64,000 nucleotides of DNA from Candidatus Helicobacter avicola (GCA_019112865.1 DXIN01000042.1:1-64000), one strand, 5' to 3'; shown: positions 46,419-56,239, counted from the first letter of the stretch. Numbers and translations are program-made. The notes: generated from the sequence alone by a model not told the origin.

Positions 46419-47288
46419 ATGATGAAGTATTACATATCCATCTTGCTTCTTTGTTTTGTTTGCTACGGAGCCAAGGAACCATCGGCTTTTGAAAAGCAAA
46501 GCGGTGCAACCAAGAGGGATCTCTCTTCTCTCCAAGGCACAGCGCAAAACCTCCTCAATCTTACCACACAGATTCAAGAACAACAAGAAGCTCTCAAACA
46601 ATCTCAAGAAGGGCTTATGAGTTTGTATGAATCCCAACACCAAAAGCTCCAAAACACAACAAAACAAAGTGCGACAAATACCCAAGAAATCGAAAATCTC
46701 AAAACCGAGATAGCGGCACTCAAGACCCTCTTGCAACAACAAAAAGAACAGATACATACGCTAGATTCTAAAATGAAAGAGATTCATACACTCACAATAA
46801 AAACACAAGAGAGTATCCTCCAAGAACTTGAAAAACTTAGCAACCCGCATTTAAACAACGCAAATAAAGGGACACAAAAACAAGACGATACACAATCACA
46901 AAAGCCCACATCTAAGCCTAAGTTTGATAAAAACAAAAGTGCTGAACTTTTTACACAAGCCAAAGAATTTATCAAAAAGAAACAATACAAATCCGCCAAG
47001 GACATTATGCTATGGCTTAAAGACAATAACTACAATGCTCCAGAAGCAACTTTTTATCTCGGTGAAATTGCGTATTTGCAAAAAGATTACCATTTAGCGA
47101 TTAAATACTACAAGGCAAGTGTGGCACTAAGCGATCGTGGCGCGTATATGCCCACGCTTTTGCTGCATACTGCTCTTTGTTTCAAGGGGATTAAAGATAT
47201 GCCAAACTATAATTCCTTTTTGGAAGTCTTGATTGCGACTTATCCACAAAGCAAAGAAGCGGCACAAGCCAAAGAACTTAGAAAATAA
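46419..47288 (+). CDS. cpoB: Tol-Pal coordinator CpoB (YbgF)
   Basis: A periplasmic protein of 289 residues (or 288 from the second ATG). A signal peptide (about 1-18) precedes a Gln-rich coiled coil (about 30-135) that trimerises in the family, a Lys/Gln-rich linker (about 140-170) and C-terminal TPR repeats (about 175-285, with ATFYLGEIAYLQKDYHLAIKYY). In E. coli it couples Tol to PBP1B. The ribosome binding site is weak (AGAAGC). It follows pal directly. Confidence 0.88.
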   Translation: MMKYYISILLLCFVCYGAKEPSAFEKQSGATKRDLSSLQGTAQNLLNLTTQIQEQQEALKQSQEGLMSLYESQHQKLQNTTKQSATNTQEIENLKTEIAALKTLLQQQKEQIHTLDSKMKEIHTLTIKTQESILQELEKLSNPHLNNANKGTQKQDDTQSQKPTSKPKFDKNKSAELFTQAKEFIKKKQYKSAKDIMLWLKDNNYNAPEATFYLGEIAYLQKDYHLAIKYYKASVALSDRGAYMPTLLLHTALCFKGIKDMPNYNSFLEVLIATYPQSKEAAQAKELRK

Positions 47289-47299
47289 AGGAAACACAA

Positions 47300-47854
47300 A
47301 TGATTGCACACAACAAAGTTGTTACCATCGAATACGAAGTATCAGATACCCAAAGCAAAGAGATTATAGATTCTAACAAGAGTGGTGCGCCATTGGAATT
47401 TCTCGTGGGCGCGAACCAAATCATTAGTGGGCTAGAAAATGCCCTTATGGGTGCAAAAGCTGGAGACAAACTCTCTGTGGAAGTAAAGCCTGAAGATGCG
47501 TATGGGGTGTATCAACCAGATTGGATTCAAGAGGTTGCGCGCGATCAGTTTGAGGGCATTGATCTCAAGGTTGGTATGACGCTTTTTGGACAAAACGATG
47601 ATGGACAAACTGCACAAGTGATTGTCAAGGATTTTAACGACAATGCCGTTATCATTGATTACAATCACCCCTTAGCAGGCAAAACGCTTAACTTCAATAT
47701 CAATGTGCTTGATGTCCGTGATGCAACAGAAACAGAGATATTACAGGGCAATGTAGGCGGAGGCTGTGGCTGCGGAAGTGGTGGCGGTCATCATCATCAC
47801 GATGGTGGAGGTTGCTGTGGTGGCGGTGGTGGAGGCTGTGGCTGCGGACACTAA
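47300..47854 (+). CDS. slyD: FKBP-type peptidyl-prolyl isomerase SlyD
   Basis: A cytoplasmic prolyl isomerase and metallochaperone of 184 residues, linked to nickel delivery for hydrogenase and urease in relatives. The FKBP core includes GAPLEFLVGANQIISGLENALMG, with the IF domain inserted at about 75-125. The C-terminal 32 residues are almost only Gly, Cys and His (for example HHHHDGGGCCGG), a metal-binding tail. It starts 12 bases after cpoB with AAAGGAAA upstream. Confidence 0.94.
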   Translation: MIAHNKVVTIEYEVSDTQSKEIIDSNKSGAPLEFLVGANQIISGLENALMGAKAGDKLSVEVKPEDAYGVYQPDWIQEVARDQFEGIDLKVGMTLFGQNDDGQTAQVIVKDFNDNAVIIDYNHPLAGKTLNFNINVLDVRDATETEILQGNVGGGCGCGSGGGHHHHDGGGCCGGGGGGCGCGH

Positions 47855-47968
47855 TCTACATAGTTTGCCTTTGGCAAGCTGTGTCAATACACCGCTTATC
47901 GCCTCTGACACAGACTTACTTCCGATACTTTCTACACCAAACTTCTTGCACAAAAACTTACAAAACCG

Positions 47969-49114
47969 CTAAAACCCTAACAACTCCATCACAATATGTC
48001 TAATTTTTGTGATATTGCACTCCATACTAAAAGTGTGAGCAAGCTCGTGTGCGCGATGCTTATGGGCTAAAATATCCTCGCGTGAGAGTGAAGTAAGCGC
48101 TCTTAGCAGTGAATCTACGCTAAATTCTCTCGCACACACACCACAATGCTGTTGGGATACAAACTGCCCAATCTCGCTAAGTGGCGTTGAGAGGATACAC
48201 AGCCGTGCCTGGAGGTATTCAAAAAATTTATTTGGCAAGCAATGCGCGAGATTAAAAGTCGTGGGAAAAAATGGAATAAGCCCTATATCAAAGGCATTGG
48301 AAAATGGCACAATCTCCTCTAATGACACCGGTGGTAAAAATACAAGATTGCCAGGGGCATTTTCACGCAGAGAGCGAAAAAACTCGGGCTGATTGCTTAG
48401 CACCATTGCATAGAGGGTGTAATCACTAGGGAGTTTTTGTGCAAACTCAATAAGATTTGTGCTACTCCTATCAGGGCTCACAAATCCGTGGTAGAGGATT
48501 TTTATCGGACTACTTAGCGGTGTGGGAGTGAGGTCAAAAAAGGGCGGTAGTGATAAAAACACGAGTGATTGCACCCCAAACCTCTCATAATACTTACGCG
48601 ATATACCCTCGCTCACACAAAGTGCGCCATCTACTTGGGGTAGATACACCTCACATAAATGCTGGAAAAACAACCCAAAGCTTGCCAACCACTCTTTGTT
48701 ATCCTCATATTCTAGCGGATAATACTCACGCAAATCAATAAGGACTTTTGTCTCCTTGTATCGTGCGCGATATTCTAGCGCAAAGGGCAAAAGCGTGATG
48801 TCTTCTACGATAAGCAACTGCTGTGGTGGCAAGCTAGAGAGGTGCTCTCTGATACACAGGCGATTAGGCGTAAAGATGAGATTCTCAAATGCACCATTTT
48901 GGCAGTGAGCTTTGATGATTTGCTCTTGTGCGGGGGTGCGATCTTTGGCAGTGAGCAACGCAGGGAAACTAAAGCTCCGCACTCCTGCGATGGGCGTGCA
49001 TTCTTTGGCAATCACACTAAGCGTGTGAATCTCCTTTAGCATAGCAATTAGCCGTGCCGGACGAGGACGCTTACTCGCGTCAAAATCGCACAAAATCGTG
49101 ATATTAGCAACCAT
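47969..49114 (-). CDS. Glycosyltransferase, GT4-like (GT-B fold)
   Basis: A 381-residue protein with a GT-B type layout: an N-terminal domain with ITILCDFDASKRPRPARL and a C-terminal domain with KILYHGFVSPDRSSTNLI (donor-side strand) and ANAFDIGLIPF..LPNKFFEYLQARL, which aligns with the nucleotide-sugar-binding E-x7-E region of GT4. The acceptor is unknown. The frame is open to 49150, but the ATG at 49114 gives a sensible first beta-strand and limits the overlap with the pseudopilin gene to 11 bases. It is the last gene of the leftward run from 53870. Confidence 0.7.
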   Translation of the reverse strand: MVANITILCDFDASKRPRPARLIAMLKEIHTLSVIAKECTPIAGVRSFSFPALLTAKDRTPAQEQIIKAHCQNGAFENLIFTPNRLCIREHLSSLPPQQLLIVEDITLLPFALEYRARYKETKVLIDLREYYPLEYEDNKEWLASFGLFFQHLCEVYLPQVDGALCVSEGISRKYYERFGVQSLVFLSLPPFFDLTPTPLSSPIKILYHGFVSPDRSSTNLIEFAQKLPSDYTLYAMVLSNQPEFFRSLRENAPGNLVFLPPVSLEEIVPFSNAFDIGLIPFFPTTFNLAHCLPNKFFEYLQARLCILSTPLSEIGQFVSQQHCGVCAREFSVDSLLRALTSLSREDILAHKHRAHELAHTFSMECNITKIRHIVMELLGF

Positions 49115-49790
49115 TGCTTTTGCCCAAAATCTTGCCTTGTGGTAAGACACACACGGATTTGCTCACACCTTTTTTGCTAAGTCGCACTTCATAGGAGTTT
49201 TGCAAAGGTAATGGGATTTTGGCACAATACGCAAATCCCAAAAAATCAAAATACACCCTTCCACTTTCGCGTTCCCCACACACACTAGGGGAAAAAATCT
49301 CCATATTCTCTATACCTAGATTCTCGCCCAAACGCGCATTTATAGAAAGATTGTTTTTGCAATCAAACGATGTATTAGTGTTGTTATAGCCACTAATACA
49401 CTGCCGTGTGCTGTCCATAGCGATAATATCCCCTGCCATAGGACGCGAATCAAAATCCGTGCTGATAGCATCTCTTGGCGTGTCAATATAGAGCGAAAAA
49501 CTTGAGGTTGCATAGACCTTGCCTATGTGGAGTTGCACCTGCCACAAGGCACTTTTAGAATACGCCATAAGCTTACGCACATTAATCGAAGGATAGCGCG
49601 CATAGAGTGAATCTAGCTGTGTAGTATGTGTGAAATGTCTCTGGTCTGTGAGCGCGAGAATCTGGGCATTTTGCAACTGGTGCAAAAGAGTGCGTTGCGC
49701 GATAAAGAGGCTTTGGTTTTGGCTTGGGAGACTAAAAGCAAAGGCAATACTAACAAGCACAAAGACAAGGAGGAGTTCAAGGAGATTCAC
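49104..49790 (-). CDS. Pseudopilin-like protein without a visible leader peptide
   Basis: A 228-residue protein whose N-terminus, NLLELLLVFVLVSIAFAFS, is a type IV pilin-like hydrophobic helix with the conserved Glu at position 5 of the mature form. The start is a GTG at 49790, and an in-frame stop (the end of the preceding gene) is only four codons upstream. There is thus no room for the usual charged leader ending in Gly. Four Cys in the C-terminal half and the Ser/Asn-rich middle fit a minor pilin or type II secretion pseudopilin. Its relation to the PilMNO-like genes at 33-35 kb is unknown. Confidence 0.6.
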   Translation of the reverse strand: MNLLELLLVFVLVSIAFAFSLPSQNQSLFIAQRTLLHQLQNAQILALTDQRHFTHTTQLDSLYARYPSINVRKLMAYSKSALWQVQLHIGKVYATSSFSLYIDTPRDAISTDFDSRPMAGDIIAMDSTRQCISGYNNTNTSFDCKNNLSINARLGENLGIENMEIFSPSVCGERESGRVYFDFLGFAYCAKIPLPLQNSYEVRLSKKGVSKSVCVLPQGKILGKSNGC

Positions 49791-49799
49791 TATTGCTAC

Positions 49800-51014
49800 C
49801 TAATGTGGGGATTGTGGATTTTGTCTCACACTTTGGGGAGCTTGGATAATCTCATAACACGCAATTATCTTGCCTAGATACTCTATGCTTACATCATAAT
49901 GCACACAATTGGTTGTAGGTCGCAACATCTTAGAGGCATTATTGCTAATTCCATAAAAACGCAATTGCAGCTCAAGACGTTTATCTTGAGTTTGTATTGC
50001 CCTAATCCCCATAGCTTTGAGTTTGTGTGCTAAGTCCTTGCCATAATAATACGACTTTGCAAAATGGCTTTTGACATCAAGCAAATACACGAGTTTGTTA
50101 GCATATAACACCCCTGTTTGCATACATGCAAATGCTATAATACACACTAATCGCACGACATAGCCCCTGCGAAATTGTGGCAAACGCACGCGTATATCAC
50201 TCAAAAACCGCTTGATAAGCACCGGTAGTCCCACTACACTCATAGGAATAAGTGTCTCAATATCAACCTTTTGGCGCAACGACAGAATAAGCACAAACAC
50301 AATCGCACTCACACTCACATAGCTCATAAAGTCATCATAACGTTTGAGAGAATAAATAAGCGAGTAGATATAGTATGCTAGCAATAGTGGCGAGAACAAA
50401 AAGATAAGCCCACCTAATGTATCGACAAAATAGCTTTGTGGGTGTCCGCTGACATTAATCCCAAAGAGATTCATATTAATCGCAAAGCACACCAGTGCAA
50501 ACACCATATATTGCGTATTTTTATGACGCAACGCATAAAAAAACATTCCCAAAAACAGCACACTACACCCAGCATCTAAAAACACGCTAATAGCTGGGAG
50601 AAGATAGGCATTGCGCTTGAATCTAAGCTGCCAATACACGCAAATGAGCGCGATACTCATAATAATCGTGGCTTTAGAAATTAGCACAGAGCTAAAAACC
50701 ACACCGGGTAGCATCATAAAGGTAAAAACACATAGCAAACTATCAATGGGCTTTTTGAGGTAGATTCTAGAAATCGCATACAGCAAGCAGACATTGAGTG
50801 TGTGCAACGCCAAAAATGGCGCACGAAGTGCAAAGTCATTGTAACCAAAAGTCTCATAACTCCATCTCGCCACATCAAAAAGCAGACTTTTGTCATAAAA
50901 AAATCCAAAAGCCTCTGTGTGATGGATACTCATCTCGCTGATATTAAAGAGCAAGCTCGCAATATGCACGATGAGCAAGAGGACAAAGAGAAATGTTGTG
51001 CCTAGAGTTTGCAT
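49800..51014 (-). CDS. Polytopic GT-C-like membrane protein
   Basis: A 404-residue inner-membrane protein with about nine or ten transmembrane helices and a C-terminal soluble domain (about 315-404). The first loop contains SEMSIHHTEAFGFF, with acidic residues placed like the catalytic loop of GT-C enzymes such as ArnT/PMT. ALRAPFLALHTLNVCLLY then resembles the following helix. It may transfer a lipid-linked sugar, but the acceptor and donor cannot be inferred. It ends ten bases before the pseudopilin start. Confidence 0.6.
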   Translation of the reverse strand: MQTLGTTFLFVLLLIVHIASLLFNISEMSIHHTEAFGFFYDKSLLFDVARWSYETFGYNDFALRAPFLALHTLNVCLLYAISRIYLKKPIDSLLCVFTFMMLPGVVFSSVLISKATIIMSIALICVYWQLRFKRNAYLLPAISVFLDAGCSVLFLGMFFYALRHKNTQYMVFALVCFAINMNLFGINVSGHPQSYFVDTLGGLIFLFSPLLLAYYIYSLIYSLKRYDDFMSYVSVSAIVFVLILSLRQKVDIETLIPMSVVGLPVLIKRFLSDIRVRLPQFRRGYVVRLVCIIAFACMQTGVLYANKLVYLLDVKSHFAKSYYYGKDLAHKLKAMGIRAIQTQDKRLELQLRFYGISNNASKMLRPTTNCVHYDVSIEYLGKIIACYEIIQAPQSVRQNPQSPH

Positions 51015-51068
51015 AAAAGCCTTTGTGATATTTTTGTGTTGATTATAGCATAGGTTGAGAATCTCGTA

Positions 51069-52346
51069 TTACAAATCCACAAAATCCTTCGTAGGTAGGC
51101 TTTTTGTCGTCTTGGCACCGAGCTTTTTGAGAGATTCAAACCTTGAGGCGAGGCTACCTCGTCCGCTTGTAAGCTTAGAATCTATCTCATCGCTCTGCTT
51201 GCCTAGCCGCTCAATAAGCCTCTTTAAGCCTTCAAAATCCTCTGTGATACCCACAAATTTATCATAAAACTTCCCAATCTCCTCAAATGCCACGCGCACA
51301 TTCTCATCACTCTGTATATGCCACCAGCTTACCTCAATAGTTTTAAGTGCCATAAAGAGTGTGTGGGGCGTGGTGAGATAGACTTTTTTAGTATAGGCGT
51401 ATTGGTAGATTCCGCTATCCACGCTCAAAGCTAAATCAAGGATATTTTGGTAGGGGATAAAGAGTAGCACAAACTCATAAGTGCCAGATTCAAAGTTCGC
51501 ATAGGGCTTTTTGGCAAGCTCATCGATACGATTTTTGAGGTTGTGTGCGATTTCTTGGCACACACTCACATCAAGAGATTCAAAGCTAAAGTTACTTGGT
51601 AGCGGGAATTTAGAATCTATAATAATGCTTTTTTGTTTGTCCAGATACACCACCGCATCGGGACGATACCCACTACCCTCGTGCTTGAAATGTGCCTCTA
51701 GCCTATACTGCTCGCCCTCCTTTAGCCCGCTATGCTCTAGCACATTTTTGAGCTGAATCTCGGCAAAATTCCCACGAATTTTCTTATCACCTTTTAGAAT
51801 CTGCGCGAGCTTGTCGGCGTTTTGCCCGATTTCTTGGCTATAAGCAAACATATTTTTGATATTTGTCTCCAGCTTTGCCTCATTAACCACAAGCCGCTCT
51901 TTGTATTCTTTCATACCCTCTTTGTAGGCTTCTATACTCTCACGCACAGGGGCAAAGAGTGAATCTAGCATTTTTTTAGAATCCTCTAAAAGATGAAGCT
52001 TGTTTTGCTGGAGCATACTTTGGGATTGTGTTTGCAGAGATTTCTCAAACTCCACCTTAAGCGTGGCGAGATTTTGGGCGTATTTTTGCTCAAGTGAATC
52101 TAAGAGTGTGGCTTGGGATTGTATCTGTGCCTGCGCCCTAGCGTTATCTTGTAGTGCAAGATTGTATCGCTCGCTAGATTCTGTGAGTTGCACTCTTAGG
52201 GCTTGCTCGGATTTTTGGAGTGAATCCACCTGCGCAATGAGGGTTTGTGTGTCTTTGTGCAAAGCGGTGTTTTGGAGCAGGGCGCGCACGAGCATAAATA
52301 CTAGCGTGATTGCTACTCCTAGCAGTCCGATAATGATGTAGAGCAT
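51069..52346 (-). CDS. rmuC: DNA recombination protein RmuC
   Basis: A 425-residue protein with an N-terminal membrane anchor (about 3-18), a long coiled coil (about 25-180) and the RmuC nuclease-like domain with KIRGNFAEIQLKNVLEHSGL, YRPDAVVYL, SIIIDSKFPL and the C-terminal helical bundle. RmuC limits inversions between short inverted repeats. It lies ten bases downstream of the LpoB/Sel1 gene and heads towards the GT-C-like gene. Confidence 0.92.
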   Translation of the reverse strand: MLYIIIGLLGVAITLVFMLVRALLQNTALHKDTQTLIAQVDSLQKSEQALRVQLTESSERYNLALQDNARAQAQIQSQATLLDSLEQKYAQNLATLKVEFEKSLQTQSQSMLQQNKLHLLEDSKKMLDSLFAPVRESIEAYKEGMKEYKERLVVNEAKLETNIKNMFAYSQEIGQNADKLAQILKGDKKIRGNFAEIQLKNVLEHSGLKEGEQYRLEAHFKHEGSGYRPDAVVYLDKQKSIIIDSKFPLPSNFSFESLDVSVCQEIAHNLKNRIDELAKKPYANFESGTYEFVLLFIPYQNILDLALSVDSGIYQYAYTKKVYLTTPHTLFMALKTIEVSWWHIQSDENVRVAFEEIGKFYDKFVGITEDFEGLKRLIERLGKQSDEIDSKLTSGRGSLASRFESLKKLGAKTTKSLPTKDFVDL

Positions 52347-52355
52347 TTGCGATCC

Positions 52356-53870
52356 TTATTTTAAGCTTTCTTTGAGGTTGTTGTAATACACACACGCGTT
52401 TTCCAACCCCATATCACAGGATTTTTTGTAGGTCTCTAGTGCTTTTTTGATGTCTTGTTTGAGGTTGATACCACCATGCTCATAGAGTGCGCCCAGCGAA
52501 AAACACGCATTAGATTTGTAATTTTCAAAATGTTTTTGGCATTGGGCTTGGTGAGTGGTGTTAGCACAGGCAAATTTAAGTGTGTAGAGATTGCAGGGTT
52601 TGTCCATATATCCTGCAGCAATACCCCAGTCTTTGATTGCGCCACCAAGCCCAGATACATGCCACAATCCTATCTGATAGCAGCTATTGACATCGCCCAA
52701 TTCACAGCCCTTTTGGAACAAATGCGCGGCTTTTGTGGGGTTGCGATTTGCTCCGCCAAAACCATGGTAATAATAAAACGCCAAATCCCCACAAGCTACG
52801 CTATCATTTGCCTCGCATTGTTGCGTGAGCATCTGCCCCCTCTCATCAAGCGAATCTTCTTGTGCGAGAGCGGTGAGCTTTTGGTGTAGCCCACACCCTG
52901 CTTCAAAATCCAGTGTGCAAGCCCTATGCGCGTATGTATCGGCTTCTTTGAGATTCTGTGCTACGCCTTGGGCATTTTGATACATCAGAGCCATATTGTA
53001 GCACGCGTTACCATCGCTTTTTTGGCAGGCTTTTTGATAAAACTTCATCGCCTTAACAAAGTCCTGCTTTTCCCCCACGCCATAGCGATACGCCGCTGCA
53101 TACGCTCTGCACCCAAATGCAGAATCTAGCTCGCAAGCCTTCTTAGCATAGCGCACGATAGAATCTCGCTTATTTGGCGCGATGTCTTGGAAACTTCCCT
53201 CCCAAATCTCGGCAATAGCCAATTCGCAAGCTTCCTTAAGCGATATGTCGGCATTGGCACTACCAGAGCAGATAAGCCCATAGCGCGTTTGTGTGAAAAA
53301 ACCTTCGGGTATCTTGCCTTCATAGGTTTTTTTGATAGAATCCACATAATCCCATTCTACAAGCCCATTTTCTAGGTTTGTGATACTAAGGATAATGTTG
53401 TATTGCACGATGGTTTTGCCACCTAGCTCTTTGATGTCATTAGAGATTCTGCCACTTAGGGAGTATTTGGGGGCGAGCAGTGCGCCTTTGGGGATTACAT
53501 TGCCAAACTCTAGATTGTTGCGCATAGCACGGATAGAATCTAGCATAGGATCGGTGTTTGAGGCATTGCCAGCAATAGCGTTAGTGAGGCTAAAAACTTG
53601 AGAATCTTTAATCTGCTGCAAAAACACCCGTGCTATCAAGGCTGAATCTAGTGCAAAATCTGTGAGGTTATAAAAGTCTGAAATCGCAATAATCTTTTTG
53701 CCCTTGTCTCCTTGAGCAAAATCCGAGTGTAGCAAATCATACCCTGCCAACTCACTAAATTGTGTGATTTCTTCAAGGCTTGGGGAGAGTGATAAATTAT
53801 CAGAAGGTTGGGCTTTAACGACCTGCAAGACACACAAAAACGACAATGCGACATAAAAAATATATTTCAT
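52356..53870 (-). CDS. Fusion of an LpoB-like domain and cysteine-rich Sel1 repeats
   Basis: An exported 504-residue protein with a signal peptide (about 1-20). Residues about 45-190 fit the LpoB penicillin-binding-protein activator family: KIIAISDFYNLTDF, ARVFLQQIKDSQVFSL, PKYSLSGRISND and NLENGLVEWDYVDSIKKTYEGK. From about 235 to the end come Sel1-like repeats in the Hcp style, each with paired Cys (for example ACQKSDGNACYNMALMYQNAQGV). A plausible role is a periplasmic scaffold near peptidoglycan synthases. No lipobox is present, unlike classical LpoB. rmuC follows. Confidence 0.78.
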   Translation of the reverse strand: MKYIFYVALSFLCVLQVVKAQPSDNLSLSPSLEEITQFSELAGYDLLHSDFAQGDKGKKIIAISDFYNLTDFALDSALIARVFLQQIKDSQVFSLTNAIAGNASNTDPMLDSIRAMRNNLEFGNVIPKGALLAPKYSLSGRISNDIKELGGKTIVQYNIILSITNLENGLVEWDYVDSIKKTYEGKIPEGFFTQTRYGLICSGSANADISLKEACELAIAEIWEGSFQDIAPNKRDSIVRYAKKACELDSAFGCRAYAAAYRYGVGEKQDFVKAMKFYQKACQKSDGNACYNMALMYQNAQGVAQNLKEADTYAHRACTLDFEAGCGLHQKLTALAQEDSLDERGQMLTQQCEANDSVACGDLAFYYYHGFGGANRNPTKAAHLFQKGCELGDVNSCYQIGLWHVSGLGGAIKDWGIAAGYMDKPCNLYTLKFACANTTHQAQCQKHFENYKSNACFSLGALYEHGGINLKQDIKKALETYKKSCDMGLENACVYYNNLKESLK

Positions 53871-53915
53871 TCTTTACTCCAAATCTTTTGTCTGTATTAT
53901 ACTTAAATTTTTTTG

Positions 53916-53921
53916 TATAAT
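53916..53921 (+). promoter_or_regulatory. -10 box of the MMPL transporter gene
   Basis: TGTATAAT 29 bases before the ATG at 53951, with T-rich DNA upstream. Confidence 0.5.
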
Positions 53922-53950
53922 GGTTGCTTTAATACACTTTGGAGGCTATT

Positions 53951-56239
53951 ATGGGGGTTTTGCTTAGATATTGCAATATTGTGCTTTTTATCATTGCTGC
54001 GGTTTTGGGGAAATTTGTCTTTCCTTTTGATAAAATCACACAAGAAGTGCTTGAATTATTCCCACAGAGTGAGGATAGGGAGATTATCGAGGTGTATCGT
54101 GAGTTTGCAAGCTCCCGATATGTGCTTGTAGCAAGCAAGGGCTTTGGCGAGGATTCAAAGCATAATCTCAAAGCATTTTTAGAACGCGTGCAAGCTCTAC
54201 CTAATGTCGCTACGACTTTTACGCACACGCAAACCCCGCAAGGCTTGCAGGATTTTATTGCTAAGCATTATGTCGCCTTTGCCTATCCTCACGACAACAA
54301 AACACCCCAAACAATAGCACATCACACACCCACACAAATCACACAAGACATCTCACAAGGTGTGCAAGCACTGCTACAAGCTAGGGTTTCTACAAGCTCC
54401 CAAGATTCTCAAGATGAAGATTCTCACTCACACACAAATCCATCAAAACCCTCGTTTAACCCCCACGATCCACTTGGACTCTTTAGCTTTCCCACACAAG
54501 ATTCACAGGAATTGATTGCCAAAGATTATGGATTTTTGGGTGTGGTGGAGCTAAAAAGCATAGAGAGTGAGGCGCTCAAATCCACGATTACAGGTTTTGA
54601 ATCTATTGCTAAAGACTTCCCAAGCATACGCTATTTTTCACAAAATTTTATGGATTCACTCAATCTGACTTTGACTTTAGAGGAGGTGGGGTTTTTGCTC
54701 ACTTTTTCCTCAATCGTCTTTGTGGTGCTGTATTTTGTGATTATCCGTATCCCTATGCTGACACTTCATACCATCGCCACATTAGTGCTTGCTAATATCA
54801 TAGCGATGTTTGTGGTAGCAGGTGTCTATCCCAAAGTAACGATTATGGCACTAACCTTTGGTATGGGGATTAGCAATATTGCGATTGATTATATGATGCA
54901 CCATAACTTTTTTGGGCTTTATGCCTCCAAACATAGAAGCTTTAATCGTCCGGTATTTTATGGATATATGACCACAATTGTAGGTTTTGCAACTTGTCTT
55001 TTTATCCCTTTCCCACTTTTGGCACAGCTTAGCCTGTATGCGATTATCTCACTTAGCGTGAGTTATTGCTTTTTTGCATTTGTGTATCCACACATCGGCT
55101 TTAGGGCACCGAGATTTTTTCCTATTATGGCTAAATGGCGCACCCAAAAAGTCTCTAAATGGTGGTTTTTCGCACTCTGTGTGGCAAGTATGGGGTTTGT
55201 AGTTACACATTTGCATTTTGATTTTGACCTCTCAAAACTTGGGTATTACAACAAAGAGCAAGTAGCAGAACGTGAGTTTTTTGCTAATGCTTATGAATAC
55301 GACAAAAGCCAAATCCTCCTTTCTCACAAAAATCTCCAAGGACTTATCACATTTGCCAATACTCTGCAGCGCAAGCTAGATACGCGAGATTCAGAGCATA
55401 AGAGCTTCATACCTCTTAGCCTCCTACCAGATACCACGCGCTTAGAATCTAGCAAGCAATTTTTGCAATCCCCCACTACACAGCACAATATCGCAATGCT
55501 AAAGCACACCCTCCCACAGCTAAAAAACGCGATGCTAGCACAGATTAACCCTCAAGATGACAAAGCCAAAAACTCTCTTAATGAGCTTTTTGATACTATG
55601 GAAAACGCATACGATTCTACTAAATTGCAAGACTTAGAGCATCTCACGCTAAAAATGTTGGAGGATATGGGCTTTCGCGTGATAGAACACAGCGGAGTTT
55701 TATACTACCTTGCAAACATACGCACAGAGGATTTGCCTCTTATCCGCCAAATCGCACAAGATACACAAAACAACCTAGGCGATGTAGAGACACGATCGCT
55801 CCAAAACTTACTCAACCACATCACAGATTCACTCTATGTGCCTATGCTCGTTGTGCTAGGGATTGCGTTGTGTGCTATGCTCCTTACACTTGCATTGAGC
55901 GCAAGAGGAATGTTTTGGGAATGTGCGATATTTGTGCTTTTCCCTCTCTCAAGCGCGTTGTTTATCATCTCCACACATAGTGCATTAGATATTTTGCACC
56001 TCTTTGCCCTGCTTATTTTAGTGGTGGTAAGTGTGGATTATGGAATCTATGCAGCAAAAGAGGGGCTAAACTTGCGCACTACGCACGCGATATTTTTCTC
56101 TGCTATCACGACAGGAGTATCTTTTGGGATTTTAATGCTTGGCAACACTAAGGCAATTGTCTCGTTTGGTGAAGTGATGTTTGTGGGTATGGTGTGTATT
56201 TTGGTGCTACTCTTTTTGTTGCATATCAACAAGAGATAA
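53951..56239 (+). CDS. MMPL/RND-family transporter
   Basis: A 762-residue inner-membrane protein with the duplicated RND plan: helix 1, a large periplasmic loop (about 30-240), helices 2-6 with GMGISNIAIDYMMHHNF, a second periplasmic loop (about 410-640) and helices 8-12 with VVSVDYGIYAAKEG. The single Asp in each of helices 4 and 10 fits proton coupling. It resembles MMPL lipid exporters of Gram-negative bacteria (HpnN/YccX-type); the cargo is unknown. The start at 53951 is chosen for its GGAGG ribosome binding site. The stop is followed immediately by a dispersed repeat. Confidence 0.85.
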   Translation: MGVLLRYCNIVLFIIAAVLGKFVFPFDKITQEVLELFPQSEDREIIEVYREFASSRYVLVASKGFGEDSKHNLKAFLERVQALPNVATTFTHTQTPQGLQDFIAKHYVAFAYPHDNKTPQTIAHHTPTQITQDISQGVQALLQARVSTSSQDSQDEDSHSHTNPSKPSFNPHDPLGLFSFPTQDSQELIAKDYGFLGVVELKSIESEALKSTITGFESIAKDFPSIRYFSQNFMDSLNLTLTLEEVGFLLTFSSIVFVVLYFVIIRIPMLTLHTIATLVLANIIAMFVVAGVYPKVTIMALTFGMGISNIAIDYMMHHNFFGLYASKHRSFNRPVFYGYMTTIVGFATCLFIPFPLLAQLSLYAIISLSVSYCFFAFVYPHIGFRAPRFFPIMAKWRTQKVSKWWFFALCVASMGFVVTHLHFDFDLSKLGYYNKEQVAEREFFANAYEYDKSQILLSHKNLQGLITFANTLQRKLDTRDSEHKSFIPLSLLPDTTRLESSKQFLQSPTTQHNIAMLKHTLPQLKNAMLAQINPQDDKAKNSLNELFDTMENAYDSTKLQDLEHLTLKMLEDMGFRVIEHSGVLYYLANIRTEDLPLIRQIAQDTQNNLGDVETRSLQNLLNHITDSLYVPMLVVLGIALCAMLLTLALSARGMFWECAIFVLFPLSSALFIISTHSALDILHLFALLILVVVSVDYGIYAAKEGLNLRTTHAIFFSAITTGVSFGILMLGNTKAIVSFGEVMFVGMVCILVLLFLLHINKR

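Noticed and set aside
47880-47912. Inverted repeat TGTGTCA...TGACACA downstream of slyD
   Set aside because: Seven-base arms with a 19-base loop and no T run; too weak to call a terminator or operator.
49790-49802. Read-through of the TAG between the GT-C-like gene and the pseudopilin, both in the same frame
   Set aside because: Only three sense codons separate the stop from a GTG start, and joining the two proteins makes no structural sense; simple operon spacing is more likely.
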